From positions 2,480,001-2,544,000 of the forward strand of contig NZ_JAUCES010000005.1 in NCBI RefSeq assembly GCF_030348825.1: a DNA stretch of 64,000 bases. Direction: 5' to 3'. The stretch's first letter is position 1; each line of letters begins with the position of its first letter. A program made the translations under genes and the position numbers. Positions 34,914 through 42,838 of the stretch are shown here, in pieces. Source of the DNA: Fictibacillus sp. b24 (GTDB lineage: Bacteria; Bacillota; Bacilli; Bacillales; Fictibacillaceae). Under the pieces are notes generated by a model. It worked only from the letters and a program-made list of their open reading frames with translations. It ran no database searches and was not told where the DNA came from.

Positions 34914-35953
34914 GAAAGTACTGGATTATACAGCGTAAATCATTTTCTTTTTTAGTTGATAAAAAAACGGCAATTGGCATTCTTGTCTTATCGATTGCTG
35001 CACTTCTTGCAATGCTTATAAGCATCGGTGTTGGCGACATGTACATCGCACCATGGGATGTCTTTCATGCATTGATCGGTACAGGACTTGATATAAACCA
35101 GCTGATTATCACGGAATTTCGGCTTCCAAGAGTTCTAGTAGCCTTCATTGCAGGTGCATCTCTAGCTCTTTCAGGTGCTATATTGCAAGGAATCATACGC
35201 AATCCGCTCGCATCACCCGATATGATCGGGATTACAGGCGGCGCTGGCTTTGCTGCAGTAGCTTTCCTAACAATGTTCAGTGATGATGCCAACAACCTTT
35301 TGTTAAGCATTAATTATTTGCCGCTGTTTGCATTTGCAGGTGCGACGATCGTTGCTTTTTTAATCTACGGTCTTGCATGGAAAGACGGTGTAACCCCCAT
35401 AAGGCTGATCTTAATCGGCATTGGACTTATGGCTTTATTACAAGCATTAACAACTCTAATGATGTTGATCGGACCGATTTATAGAGCGAGTCAAGCGACG
35501 ATTTGGCTGACAGGAACGGTGTATGGCACTTCATGGAACGAAGTAAAAGCACTATTGCCATGGTTTCTAGGGTTGATGCCCATACTGGTCCTTCTTGTTA
35601 GACGATTGAACATTCAAGGATTTGGTGATGACCTGACAAAAGGAGCAGGAATTTCTGTTCACCGTGAACGATTCATGCTTTTAATGGTATGTACGGCTCT
35701 AGCAGGTTCAGCGGTCGCTTTTGCAGGAGCAATGGGGTTTGTTGGTCTGATCGGACCTCATATTGCAAGAAGAATTACGGGGTCATCATTTGGCGGTTTG
35801 TTTCCTGCATCAGCTTTGATCGGCGGCATCATGGTCGTTCTGGCTGATCTAGCAGGACGAACACTTTTCTCACCTTTAGAAGTGCCAGCTGGGGTTTTTA
35901 CAGCAGCAATCGGCGCACCGTACTTTATCTATCTTTTATTTAAAAACCAATAA
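34910..35953 (+). CDS. FecCD-type siderophore permease (YfhA-like)
   Basis: 347 residues, second half of the heterodimeric permease: RLPRVLVAFIAGASLALSGAI, RNPLASPDMIGITGGAG, GLIGPHIARRITGSSFGGL. It starts at ATG overlapping the first permease by four bases, so the two are translationally coupled. Confidence 0.92.
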   Translation: MRKYWIIQRKSFSFLVDKKTAIGILVLSIAALLAMLISIGVGDMYIAPWDVFHALIGTGLDINQLIITEFRLPRVLVAFIAGASLALSGAILQGIIRNPLASPDMIGITGGAGFAAVAFLTMFSDDANNLLLSINYLPLFAFAGATIVAFLIYGLAWKDGVTPIRLILIGIGLMALLQALTTLMMLIGPIYRASQATIWLTGTVYGTSWNEVKALLPWFLGLMPILVLLVRRLNIQGFGDDLTKGAGISVHRERFMLLMVCTALAGSAVAFAGAMGFVGLIGPHIARRITGSSFGGLFPASALIGGIMVVLADLAGRTLFSPLEVPAGVFTAAIGAPYFIYLLFKNQ

Positions 35954-35969
35954 CAGGAGTGGATGACAG

Positions 35970-36788
35970 ATGGCTGTTTTAACAACCTCAAACCTAACGT
36001 TAGCTTATGGAAAAGAACCGATCATTGACGAGCTGGATTTACAGATTCCTAAAGGTAAAATCACCGTCTTGATCGGAAGCAACGGATGCGGCAAATCCAC
36101 TCTGTTACGTTCAATGGCACGGCTGTTATCTCCTAAAAACGGTCATGTTTTATTAAATGGAAAAGATATTGCGAAGCGCTCTACAAAACAAGTAGCTAAA
36201 GAGTTAGCCATTCTGCCACAAGGTCCTATAGCTCCTGAAGGCTTGACTGTGCTGCAGCTAGTGAAGCAAGGACGCTTTCCCTATCAATCTTGGCTTCAGC
36301 AATGGTCACGTGAAGACGAAAAAGCTGTCATGAATGCTTTGCGTGCAACGAACCTGATTTCATTTATGGAAACACCAGTCGACTCCCTTTCAGGCGGGCA
36401 GCGCCAGCGTGCATGGATTGCGATGACACTCGCCCAAGGAACAGATACGATTTTACTTGATGAACCAACTACTTACTTAGACATGACACACCAGGTTGAA
36501 ATACTCGATCTTTTGTTTGAGTTAAATGAAAAAGAAAAGCGAACAATAGTTATGGTACTTCATGATTTAAACCTGGCTTGCCGCTATGCACATCATATCG
36601 TTGCCATTCAGGATAAAACGGTTTACGCTCAAGGTGCTCCTGAAGAAATCATGAATGAACAATTAGTAGAAGATGTTTTTCAAATGTCGAGCACTGTGAT
36701 TCCAGATCCAGTTTTCGGCACACCAATGTGTATTCCATTTGGAAAGGGGCGAGTCGTGCGACATGTCAATACTCCTCAGTACGCCTAA
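35970..36788 (+). CDS. Siderophore ABC transporter ATP-binding protein (YusV/FecE-like)
   Basis: 272 residues: Walker A GSNGCGKST, Q-loop LPQGP, signature LSGGQRQRAW, Walker B TILLDEPTTYLD, switch His in VLHDLN. It powers uptake of the ferric siderophore through the upstream FecCD pair. Some bacilli share one YusV among several importers. Confidence 0.95.
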   Translation: MAVLTTSNLTLAYGKEPIIDELDLQIPKGKITVLIGSNGCGKSTLLRSMARLLSPKNGHVLLNGKDIAKRSTKQVAKELAILPQGPIAPEGLTVLQLVKQGRFPYQSWLQQWSREDEKAVMNALRATNLISFMETPVDSLSGGQRQRAWIAMTLAQGTDTILLDEPTTYLDMTHQVEILDLLFELNEKEKRTIVMVLHDLNLACRYAHHIVAIQDKTVYAQGAPEEIMNEQLVEDVFQMSSTVIPDPVFGTPMCIPFGKGRVVRHVNTPQYA

Positions 36789-37521
36789 ATCATACGGTTG
36801 GACCGCTGATGAAAAAAATCATATCAGTTCAAACTATCGCTTCTCTTTCCAGGCTCCATATGAGAATGAAGTGGTGGTTTCTGCTGAACAATTGCTGAAT
36901 CAAGAAAACTTGCTCCATTTTTTAGATCAAACAGGGCCTCGTATCGGATCTAATAAACGTGCCGTAACAGCATCATTATTCTTTAAAAGATATGCTTATT
37001 GCAGCTTAACGTCATGTTTGTATGGCATGACTATGCTCAATAAATCGTTTGATATGAACATTAAAAACGTATATCTCATCGACCATAACTCTGAGAGCAT
37101 GTGGCTGCCATCCTTTACCTTAAAAGATGCATCAGCTCGTATATCTACTGAATCAAGAGAAGATTGGCGTTCAAGTGTTATTGAAACCCTTTTTAAAGAG
37201 AATATCTCTATTACGCTAAACCATGTGGCAAGCTCTGCGCGCATCTCAAAAGCTACACTTTGGGAAAATGCGTGGATATACATACGCTGGGTTTATGAAA
37301 CTTGGTTAAGTGAAGATCATCCACCTGAAGTAAAACAGCGCATTCAAGATGATTATGCATTCTTTATGGATGCAGCACCATTCCATTTTGGAGTAACCAA
37401 AAACCCGTTTCAACGTTTCAAAGCTCCCATTGGATGTGGACCAACAAAGACTCGAAAAACATGCTGCCTTTATTACAAAACTGAAAACGGGACTTGTTGT
37501 TCAACTTGTCCAAAACGATAA
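36763..37521 (+). CDS. FhuF-type ferric-siderophore reductase, [2Fe-2S]
   Basis: 252 residues from ATG 36763 (AAGGGGCGAG upstream), overlapping the ATPase end by 26 bases. The N-terminal part is an IucA/FhuF-like fold; the C terminus carries the cysteine set CC-x10-C-x2-C (TCCLYYKTENGTCCSTCPK), the FhuF [2Fe-2S] site. It reduces Fe(III) off the imported siderophore in the cytosol. Being last in the Fur-controlled operon supports this. Confidence 0.88.
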   Translation: MSILLSTPKSYGWTADEKNHISSNYRFSFQAPYENEVVVSAEQLLNQENLLHFLDQTGPRIGSNKRAVTASLFFKRYAYCSLTSCLYGMTMLNKSFDMNIKNVYLIDHNSESMWLPSFTLKDASARISTESREDWRSSVIETLFKENISITLNHVASSARISKATLWENAWIYIRWVYETWLSEDHPPEVKQRIQDDYAFFMDAAPFHFGVTKNPFQRFKAPIGCGPTKTRKTCCLYYKTENGTCCSTCPKR

Positions 37522-37552
37522 AATCGAGGATTACTTTCCTCGATTTTTTTAG
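37520..37552 (+). terminator. Terminator of the iron-uptake operon
   Basis: AAATCGAGGA/TCCTCGATTT stem then TTTTT. Confidence 0.85.
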
Positions 37553-37611
37553 TTTTTTCTACTACATTTCCGGGTATTTTAGTATAGATAGACTGATTGG
37601 AGGCGATGGTA

Positions 37612-37896
37612 ATGATTTGGTTATGGATTTTCTTAGCTTTATGTGCTGCTGCGGCACTATTTATTCTCATTCCTGGCATTAAAGCTGTAAAAGAATCAAT
37701 GGGAACGGTTCAAAAAATGAAGAGTACCGGTGACAGCATCACAGCACGAATGAACGATGTGAAAACACAGCAGCAGCTTCTTCAAGAAAAAAAAGATTAT
37801 CTGCGTTATGACATTTATCAAAAGAAAAATAGTTTTACAGCAGTTAAAGAGGGATTTACAGGGTTAAAAGATACCTTTCAAAAAATCAAAAACTAG
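37612..37896 (+). CDS. Small membrane-anchored coiled-coil protein
   Basis: 94 residues from ATG 37612 (GGAGG eight bases upstream). An N-terminal TM helix (IWLWIFLALCAAAALFI) is followed by a charged helical region (QKMKSTGDSITARMND...). It resembles DUF948-like small envelope proteins, but this is weak. It precedes a gene of unknown function by 15 bases, probably in the same operon. Confidence 0.65.
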   Translation: MIWLWIFLALCAAAALFILIPGIKAVKESMGTVQKMKSTGDSITARMNDVKTQQQLLQEKKDYLRYDIYQKKNSFTAVKEGFTGLKDTFQKIKN

Positions 37897-37911
37897 AGGA
37901 ATGTGACGATC

Positions 37912-38637
37912 TTGCGGATTACAATCTTTGTAATGACAGCGGTTGAAACGCCAAATGAACAAACAATGAGTAAGTTAATAGAGCAAGACCTACCTCACTA
38001 CGAGTTTTCGAAGAGAGGGTTATTTGTCGGTTATTCCCTTGAAACGGGCGAACGTTTGTTTAAAGATGAAAACGATACGTGGTATGTCTGCTCTTCCTTT
38101 GAAAAAAAGACACTTTACGAAATAAAATATGGCAGGCAAACATATGCCCCGCCTTATGCAGAAATTCCTTCAGAGCAGTTATCCTTTGTTGAGATGCTGG
38201 AGAGTTACGAATTGAAACCGCTAAATTCCCATTATGATAAAGGGTTATGTCATGTCATAGCTGAGGTTGAAAATCTCGATTCAATACCCTTGGAATTACA
38301 ATCGCGGTTAGCCCATGCTGATGGTGATGATGATCCGCAAGTTGCTCATTCTCTTCACTACATAGAATCGAAACTTGCTGGTAAACGTTCTCGTTTTATT
38401 TCGGGGTGGGAATCGCATTCTTTTACAACGATAACAGAGAGTCGAGAATTTGCAGATGAAATTTTATTCCCCGTTTCTTCGTGGCTATATTTATTGTATT
38501 TTCAGTACTTTCTCCAGCATAACGGTACAATTCCGTCTGATCAGATGATGCCTCGCTTGCTCGGAAATCTCTGGGCATCGACCATGAAAGATATTCCTTA
38601 CAACAAGGAACTGCTGCAAATTCAGAAATTATGCTAA
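37912..38637 (+). CDS. Protein of unknown function, 241 residues
   Basis: The start is uncertain: GTG 37903 is only two bases from GAGGA, TTG 37912 is better spaced and gives MRITIFVMTAVETPN. Mixed alpha-beta, no signal, no recognised motif; acidic in the middle (HADGDDDPQ). Downstream of the coiled-coil protein, ended by a strong terminator. Confidence 0.65.
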   Translation: MRITIFVMTAVETPNEQTMSKLIEQDLPHYEFSKRGLFVGYSLETGERLFKDENDTWYVCSSFEKKTLYEIKYGRQTYAPPYAEIPSEQLSFVEMLESYELKPLNSHYDKGLCHVIAEVENLDSIPLELQSRLAHADGDDDPQVAHSLHYIESKLAGKRSRFISGWESHSFTTITESREFADEILFPVSSWLYLLYFQYFLQHNGTIPSDQMMPRLLGNLWASTMKDIPYNKELLQIQKLC

Positions 38638-38644
38638 CCACATA

Positions 38645-38680
38645 AAATAAGCCCCCGGCTAGAATGCTCGGGGGCTTACT
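38645..38680. terminator. Bidirectional terminator
   Basis: AAGCCCCCG/CGGGGGCTT stem between two convergent genes. Confidence 0.85.
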
Positions 38681-38682
38681 TC

Positions 38683-39045
38683 TTATTCAACTACTAATTT
38701 TGAAACCATATCTGCATGCCCGTTACCACAAGGAACGCTGCATCGAAGCGTGTATTCACCTGGCTTAAGGTTTACAACATCTGATGAACCGCCAGCAATG
38801 TTTACTTTTTCGCCTTCAATCATTAATCCGTGATTCCCATCAACATTTTCCAATTTAAGGGCAACGTCTTTGTTGGCAGGAATTTTGTATTCTTCTTTAT
38901 CAAACTTAAAATTACTCGCTTCAATCGTGATTGTTTCTTCTGCATTTTTTGTGCTTTCTTCTTTATCTTTACCGCCACCACAAGCAGCCAAGATTCCAAT
39001 GGCAAGAACTGCGATTGCTGCAAGCCAAAATGATTTTTTTAACAT
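38683..39045 (-). CDS. Cupredoxin lipoprotein with CuA-like site
   Basis: 120 residues from ATG 39043-39045 (AAGGAGG upstream). Lipobox LAAC (mature Cys22), then a single cupredoxin fold. The ligands are those of the binuclear CuA site of cytochrome oxidase subunit II: His72 (DGNHGLMIEG), then C102-x3-C106-x3-H110-x2-M113 (RCSVPCGNGHADM). It could be an electron carrier or a copper chaperone outside the membrane. It is followed by its own short intergenic gap. Confidence 0.85.
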   Translation of the reverse strand: MLKKSFWLAAIAVLAIGILAACGGGKDKEESTKNAEETITIEASNFKFDKEEYKIPANKDVALKLENVDGNHGLMIEGEKVNIAGGSSDVVNLKPGEYTLRCSVPCGNGHADMVSKLVVE

Positions 39046-39133
39046 ATGATTTGCCTCCTTCAGTCTTTCTGATTTCATTATAACCCCATTTTAAACCAAC
39101 TAGTATGGAGAATCTGTGACAGTTGTCACATAC

Positions 39134-39160
39134 AAAAAACAGTCCGGGATATCCGGACTA
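39134..39160 (-). terminator. Terminator of the UxxC selenoprotein gene
   Basis: AGTCCGG-ATATC-CCGGACT hairpin with TTTTTT on the minus strand, overlapping the stop codon at 39158. Confidence 0.75.
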
Positions 39161-39673
39161 TTTTTCTAGTTTCTTGTATTCGTTGTGTATTTGTTTTGAA
39201 GTTTGGTCAATCTGTTCTCCCCAATGGTCATTTACTTCTGTAAAAATTACCTTTCCCTTTCTATCAATTAAAGCGTATCCCCGTTTAGCTACACCTTCAC
39301 CCTTCATATCAAGGTGATCGATCAGCTTAAATTCGGGATCTGATAAAAACGGATACGGAGGTTTCATCTCTTGATGTAAAACGGACAAATGTTCAACCGT
39401 ATCTGAACTTACTGCATAAATGTTTACATCCATATCGTCAAACTTTTCTACATTCTCTTTCAGCTGAACCAGCTGAGTTTGACAGAGTCCTCAGCCAGCA
39501 GTTGTGAATAGAAAAATTAAGGATGGCTTGTCGGACGGAAAGACAGCAACAGGCTCGCCATTCTGATTCTCTAATTTTGCTTCTTTTACTTTTGAGTCAT
39601 TTCCACAACCTGCTGCAACAAGCGTAAGAAGAACAGCTAAACAAACGGCAAATATTTTATGTATCTTTTTCAC
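39158..39673 (-). CDS. Selenocysteine-containing thioredoxin-fold lipoprotein (peroxiredoxin-like), in-frame UGA
   Basis: 171 residues if TGA 39491-39493 is read as Sec61. The frame before the TGA carries a signal peptide with lipobox VAAGC and the first strands (KPSLIFLFTTAG); the frame after continues without shift as U-GLCQTQLVQLKENVEKF and ...AVSSDTVEHLS...GYALIDRKGKVIF, a complete AhpC/TSA-like domain. Sec sits exactly where the catalytic Cys belongs (TAGU; UxxC). A SECIS-like hairpin follows. GTG 39671-39673 has AAGGAGG five bases upstream; an ATG seven codons earlier (39692-39694) also has a ribosome site. Likely a membrane-anchored thiol/selenol reductase. Confidence 0.85.
39455..39493 (-). 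promoter_or_regulatory. UGA codon and bacterial SECIS-like hairpin (UxxC protein)
   Basis: After TGA come 15 bases, then CAGCTG-GTT-CAGCTG, with CTCT/AGAG as lower stem. The apical loop begins with G about 21 bases after the UGA, inside the range reported for bacterial SECIS elements. Confidence 0.65.
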
Positions 39674-39797
39674 AATATCCTCCTTTCTATACATACAAAC
39701 TCCTCATGTATGATAATATATAAGCTATTTTATCTATCATTTATTATAATTGAAAGAAGCGTGCCCTATACAATATTTTGATTGAGAGAGGATATAT

Positions 39798-40511
39798 ATG
39801 AAATTAAGAGTTATAAGAATGGTTCTTTTAAGCACCATAATTTTTATAGCAGGATGCAGTTATTTTAATTCTAATGATGGAGACCGCATAGCTGTAAAAG
39901 TAGTTGATGTTGTTGATGGAGACACGATAAAAGTTCAGGTTGGCGGAAAAACGGAAACGGTTCGTTTTTTGCTTGTTGATACACCTGAGAGCGTTCATCC
40001 TTCAAAGCCTGTACAGCCTTTTAGTAAAGAAGCAAGCAACTACACACAAGAACTAATAAACAGTGCAAAAGTTGAGCTAGAACTCGGCATTGGAGAAAGA
40101 GATAAGTATGGACGCCTTTTAGCTTATGTTTATGCAGACGGACAAAGCGTGCAGGAAAGTTTACTGGAAAAAGGCTTAGCTCGGGTCGCTTATGTATTTG
40201 AGCCTAACACCAAGTATGTTGATGAGTACGAAAGCATTCAAAAGCAGGCTCAAAAAGATGGTGTTGGTATTTGGAGTTTAGAGAACTATGTACAAGAAGA
40301 GGGCTATGTTTCTAGTGAACCAGGAGCTCCTGATGATGAAAGCGGCAGTGATACCAGTGATGAATGCAAGATCAAGGGAAATATTAATTCCTCCGGAGAT
40401 AAGATCTATCATGTGGAAAGCGGCAGATATTATAAAATAACGAAGCCAGAAAAATGGTTTTGCTCTGAAAACGAAGCGATTGAGGCTGGATTCAGAAAGT
40501 CTCAACAATAA
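39798..40511 (+). CDS. Thermonuclease (SNase) lipoprotein, YncB/YokF type
   Basis: 237 residues. Lipobox IAGC, then a staphylococcal-nuclease OB fold (about 30-170): KVVDVVDGDTI, RFLLVDTPES, DKYGRLLAYVYADG, with the catalytic Arg, Glu and Arg. A C-terminal domain (about 185-237, CKIKGNINSSGDKIYH...WFCSENEA) is the one found behind secreted SNases. It degrades DNA or RNA at the cell surface. It lies between the two UGA-containing genes but on the opposite strand. Confidence 0.93.
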   Translation: MKLRVIRMVLLSTIIFIAGCSYFNSNDGDRIAVKVVDVVDGDTIKVQVGGKTETVRFLLVDTPESVHPSKPVQPFSKEASNYTQELINSAKVELELGIGERDKYGRLLAYVYADGQSVQESLLEKGLARVAYVFEPNTKYVDEYESIQKQAQKDGVGIWSLENYVQEEGYVSSEPGAPDDESGSDTSDECKIKGNINSSGDKIYHVESGRYYKITKPEKWFCSENEAIEAGFRKSQQ

Positions 40512-40556
40512 AAAACCGCTAATGACTTGAGTTAGCCAAGTCATTAGCGGTTTTTT
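40510..40556. terminator. Strong bidirectional terminator
   Basis: AAAAACCGCTAATGACTTG/CAAGTCATTAGCGGTTTTT, a ~19-bp perfect stem between the convergent nuclease and HesB-like genes. Confidence 0.92.
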
Positions 40557-40562
40557 AACTTC

Positions 40563-40844
40563 TTAACAGCATTCATCTTGACCGAGCATCACAAGACCTG
40601 CGCCATGCTTTGAATCTTCAAAGTCTAGCTTAAGGGTTGCTGTCTGGTCTTTAATTCTTGTGTCAAATGCCACTCTAATTCCATTAATCTCTTCAATTAC
40701 ATCTGTGTTTTCCGGCTCATCCAGAGCCAGGCCTAGCTTAGGACCGCCTCAGCCCATGCCTGCAAAATATACTCGAATTCCGTCGGCGTTGTTCATCTCA
40801 AGCACTTCTTCAATATATTTTTTTGCACTTAGCGTAATTTCCAA
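40563..40844 (-). CDS. HesB/IscA-like selenoprotein, in-frame UGA
   Basis: 93 residues with TGA 40749-40751 as Sec32. The start is TTG 40842-40844 (GAGGTGAT eight bases upstream; ATG 40850 is too close to the site). The sequence VYFAGMGU-GGPKLGLALDEPE is the hallmark of the HesB-like selenoprotein family; Sec replaces the first iron/Fe-S ligand Cys of IscA. The C terminus ends in Cys-Cys, replacing the CxC pair. Probable role: Fe-S or redox chemistry, not defined. No ORF finder reports it because of the UGA. A strong terminator follows. Confidence 0.9.
40725..40751 (-). promoter_or_regulatory. UGA codon and SECIS-like hairpin (HesB-like)
   Basis: After TGA come 10 bases, then AGCTA-GGCC-TGGCT (one G-U pair), with the loop starting GG 15 bases after the UGA. 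A longer alternative pairing GGC...GCC with the next 20 bases is possible. Confidence 0.6.
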
Positions 40845-40974
40845 AACCATCACCTCTTACTAAGTAGTATAACGTAAATGTAGCGGTCTAGTCTAAGAAA
40901 TGGCTGTTTGTGTGATGAAAAGAATACCGTTTTTGTCCTCCATAGATGCACAAAAACGGTGAAAGTGTAATTGT

Positions 40975-41169
40975 CTAGGGTCTGTCCCCCCCTCTCAGCT
41001 GCTTAAGAACCTGCTCGATGTCACCAGGGCTGAAGCCGCATATTTCCATTGCTTCCGACACTTTCGCTGCCATGCTTTCCTTTTCGTTATGAGCTTTGAT
41101 GCGCAGCAACAACTCATTTACTTTCGCTGCGTTGTACGTTTCATGATAGTTTTTAATGAATGCTTCCAT
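40975..41169 (-). CDS. Small helical protein, 64 residues, unknown
   Basis: ATG 41167-41169 behind GGGAGGG. All-helical, charged, with a C-terminal UBA-like tri-helical look (SEAMEICGFSPGDIEQVLKQL). No recognised family. Monocistronic between the HesB-like gene and DedA. Confidence 0.6.
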   Translation of the reverse strand: MEAFIKNYHETYNAAKVNELLLRIKAHNEKESMAAKVSEAMEICGFSPGDIEQVLKQLRGGDRP

Positions 41170-41265
41170 TCACCATCCCTCCCATTTTTTCATTTTTTTG
41201 CAGTAGCCATATATATGTTTTGGACATTCTTTTTTAGAATTTGTCCCGCCACTTCAAGACAATAA

Positions 41266-41294
41266 TAAAAAGCCTGACGAGTACACCAGGCTTT
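41266..41294 (-). terminator. Terminator of the DedA gene
   Basis: AAAGCCTG/CAGGCTTT stem then TTTTTATT on the minus strand. Confidence 0.75.
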
Positions 41295-41326
41295 CATAAT
41301 TATAGAATTAGAATCGAACTATCAAC

Positions 41327-41911
41327 TTATTTCTTTTTTACTTTGTACAAAATAAATAAGAAAATAATCACCACTGCTGCAATCATGATGCCCCTTGTAT
41401 ACGGAGCTGCAATTGTTTTGATGTCTTCCCAGTTAGCTCCAAGTCTGCTTCCTAATTCAATAAAGAAAATTGACCATGGAATAACAGCTAGTGTGGTGAA
41501 CAGTGTAAACTTAGCAAAAGACATTTTCGCAATACCAGCTGGAATACTGATCGCATGTCTGACAACAGGAATGAAACGTGCAAAAAAGATTACTCCTGTT
41601 CCATATTTATTAAACCATTTCTCCGACAGGTCAATTTGTTTTTTGGAGATCAGAATATATTTCCCGTACTTTTCAAGAAATGGACGGCCTCCGTAGTACC
41701 CCATCCAATATAAAAAGAGCTGAGCAAGCGTTCCTCCAATCGTGCCTGCAATAACACTTAGCGTGAAGTTCAAATGCCCTTGAGATACCATATAACCACC
41801 ATAAGACAGAACGAGTTCGCTCGGAATGACTTCAACCATCAATCCCAGCGCAATGCCTAAATGACCTAAACTCATAATCCACTCTAAAAGGGAAATCACT
41901 AATTCTTTCAT
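41327..41911 (-). CDS. DedA family membrane protein
   Basis: 194 residues with the DedA/VTT core: E-x-IPSE (MVEVIPSELVLSYGG), GTIGGTLAQLFLYWMGYYGGRPFLEKYG and ARFIPVVRHAISIPAGIAKM. DedA proteins recycle undecaprenyl phosphate or phosphatidylethanolamine and need proton motive force. The distal FARFIP-x-RH motif is intact. Confidence 0.92.
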   Translation of the reverse strand: MKELVISLLEWIMSLGHLGIALGLMVEVIPSELVLSYGGYMVSQGHLNFTLSVIAGTIGGTLAQLFLYWMGYYGGRPFLEKYGKYILISKKQIDLSEKWFNKYGTGVIFFARFIPVVRHAISIPAGIAKMSFAKFTLFTTLAVIPWSIFFIELGSRLGANWEDIKTIAAPYTRGIMIAAVVIIFLFILYKVKKK

Positions 41912-42075
41912 TATATCTCCTTAACGTTTTTAGATTTAATTGTTTTCACAACAACTTTATAGATTTACAGAGAAAATAAAACCTGTCCAAATTACAATCC
42001 GTCCTAATGTGTATGTAAAAAAGATAAAAAATAGACCGTTTTTCCGTATTTCTTTTACTTAAAGGAACTTGTTTT

Positions 42076-42103
42076 GGGTTACGTGTGCAAACCACACAAA
42101 CCC
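42076..42103. other. Hairpin without T run in an empty intergenic region
   Basis: GGGTT-ac-GTGTG / CACAC-a-AACCC stem in the 280-base gap 41912-42191, which otherwise shows no gene. Purpose unknown. Confidence 0.3.
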
Positions 42104-42170
42104 GCTGCTTTCACTAACTTTTACATATAATGTTCCCAAAGGAAATCAAAATTCATCCTTGCTGTATTAC

Positions 42171-42201
42171 AAAAAGATTAAGACAACAGCCTTAATCTTT
42201 T
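42171..42201 (-). terminator. Terminator of the CBS-protein gene
   Basis: AAAAGATTAAG/CTTAATCTTTT stem, overlapping the stop codon at 42192, with T run on the minus strand. Confidence 0.75.
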
Positions 42202-42614
42202 GTAACTTCCTTGTTCCAAATTAAATTTGCACAATACTTGATAATGTCCCGCCTTCTTATAATTCCAATAAAATGACCGTCATCGTCTGTAACGGGTATA
42301 AAGTTTTGATCCGTAGACAAAGTAATAAGGTCTTCCATATTTGAATTTATGGAAACAGAAATATTATTGATTCGCTGCGGAACATCTACCAGCTTTGTTT
42401 TCAATACTTCATCATACCCTTTGTCAAAGGCTTCCCTAAGCTTCCATAACAGGTCGCCCTCCGTTAACGTTCCTATGTACCGGCCTTCTTCAGATACGAG
42501 AGGCACAGAAGTATACTTGTGATAAGATAACTTTTCAAGTGCCTGTCTCATCGTTGCTTCAGGGTTCAAGTACTTCACTTCATCTTTAGGCAACAAATAA
42601 AAAGCAATATTCAT
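42192..42614 (-). CDS. Two-CBS-domain protein
   Basis: 140 residues made almost wholly of a Bateman pair (about 8-70 and 75-135): YTSVPLVSEEGRYIGTLTEGDLL and FIPVTDDDGHFIGIIRRRDII. It has no output domain. Such proteins bind adenine nucleotides; Bacillus DarB is a c-di-AMP-binding CBS protein of similar size, but the sequence is not close enough to assign. Confidence 0.85.
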   Translation of the reverse strand: MNIAFYLLPKDEVKYLNPEATMRQALEKLSYHKYTSVPLVSEEGRYIGTLTEGDLLWKLREAFDKGYDEVLKTKLVDVPQRINNISVSINSNMEDLITLSTDQNFIPVTDDDGHFIGIIRRRDIIKYCANLIWNKEVTKD

Positions 42615-42838
42615 GTTAGTACGCGCTCTCCTTTTTAAGCATGATTCACGCTTATTTAAACGCTTTTATAAACACCTTCTTTATTATAACAAAAAGAACA
42701 TATGTCTGCTTTATAAAATACTACACATACTATTTCCCTTTAAGATCATTTAACAACCTTTTTTAGACTCATTACGCAATTTTTGTAGTTACATTAAACA
42801 AACAAAATAAAAAAATGGACCTTCATAATAAATAATAT

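Noticed and set aside
39158-39694. Frameshifted or nonsense-mutated redoxin pseudogene
   Set aside because: The two halves are in the same frame, with a single TGA at the catalytic Cys position and a SECIS-like hairpin after it; a second gene nearby shows the same pattern. Selenocysteine is the simpler reading.
40660-40863. 67-codon plus-strand ORF opposite the HesB-like gene
   Set aside because: It has no ribosome site and low-complexity Ser/Pro content; the minus strand encodes the HesB-like family signature.
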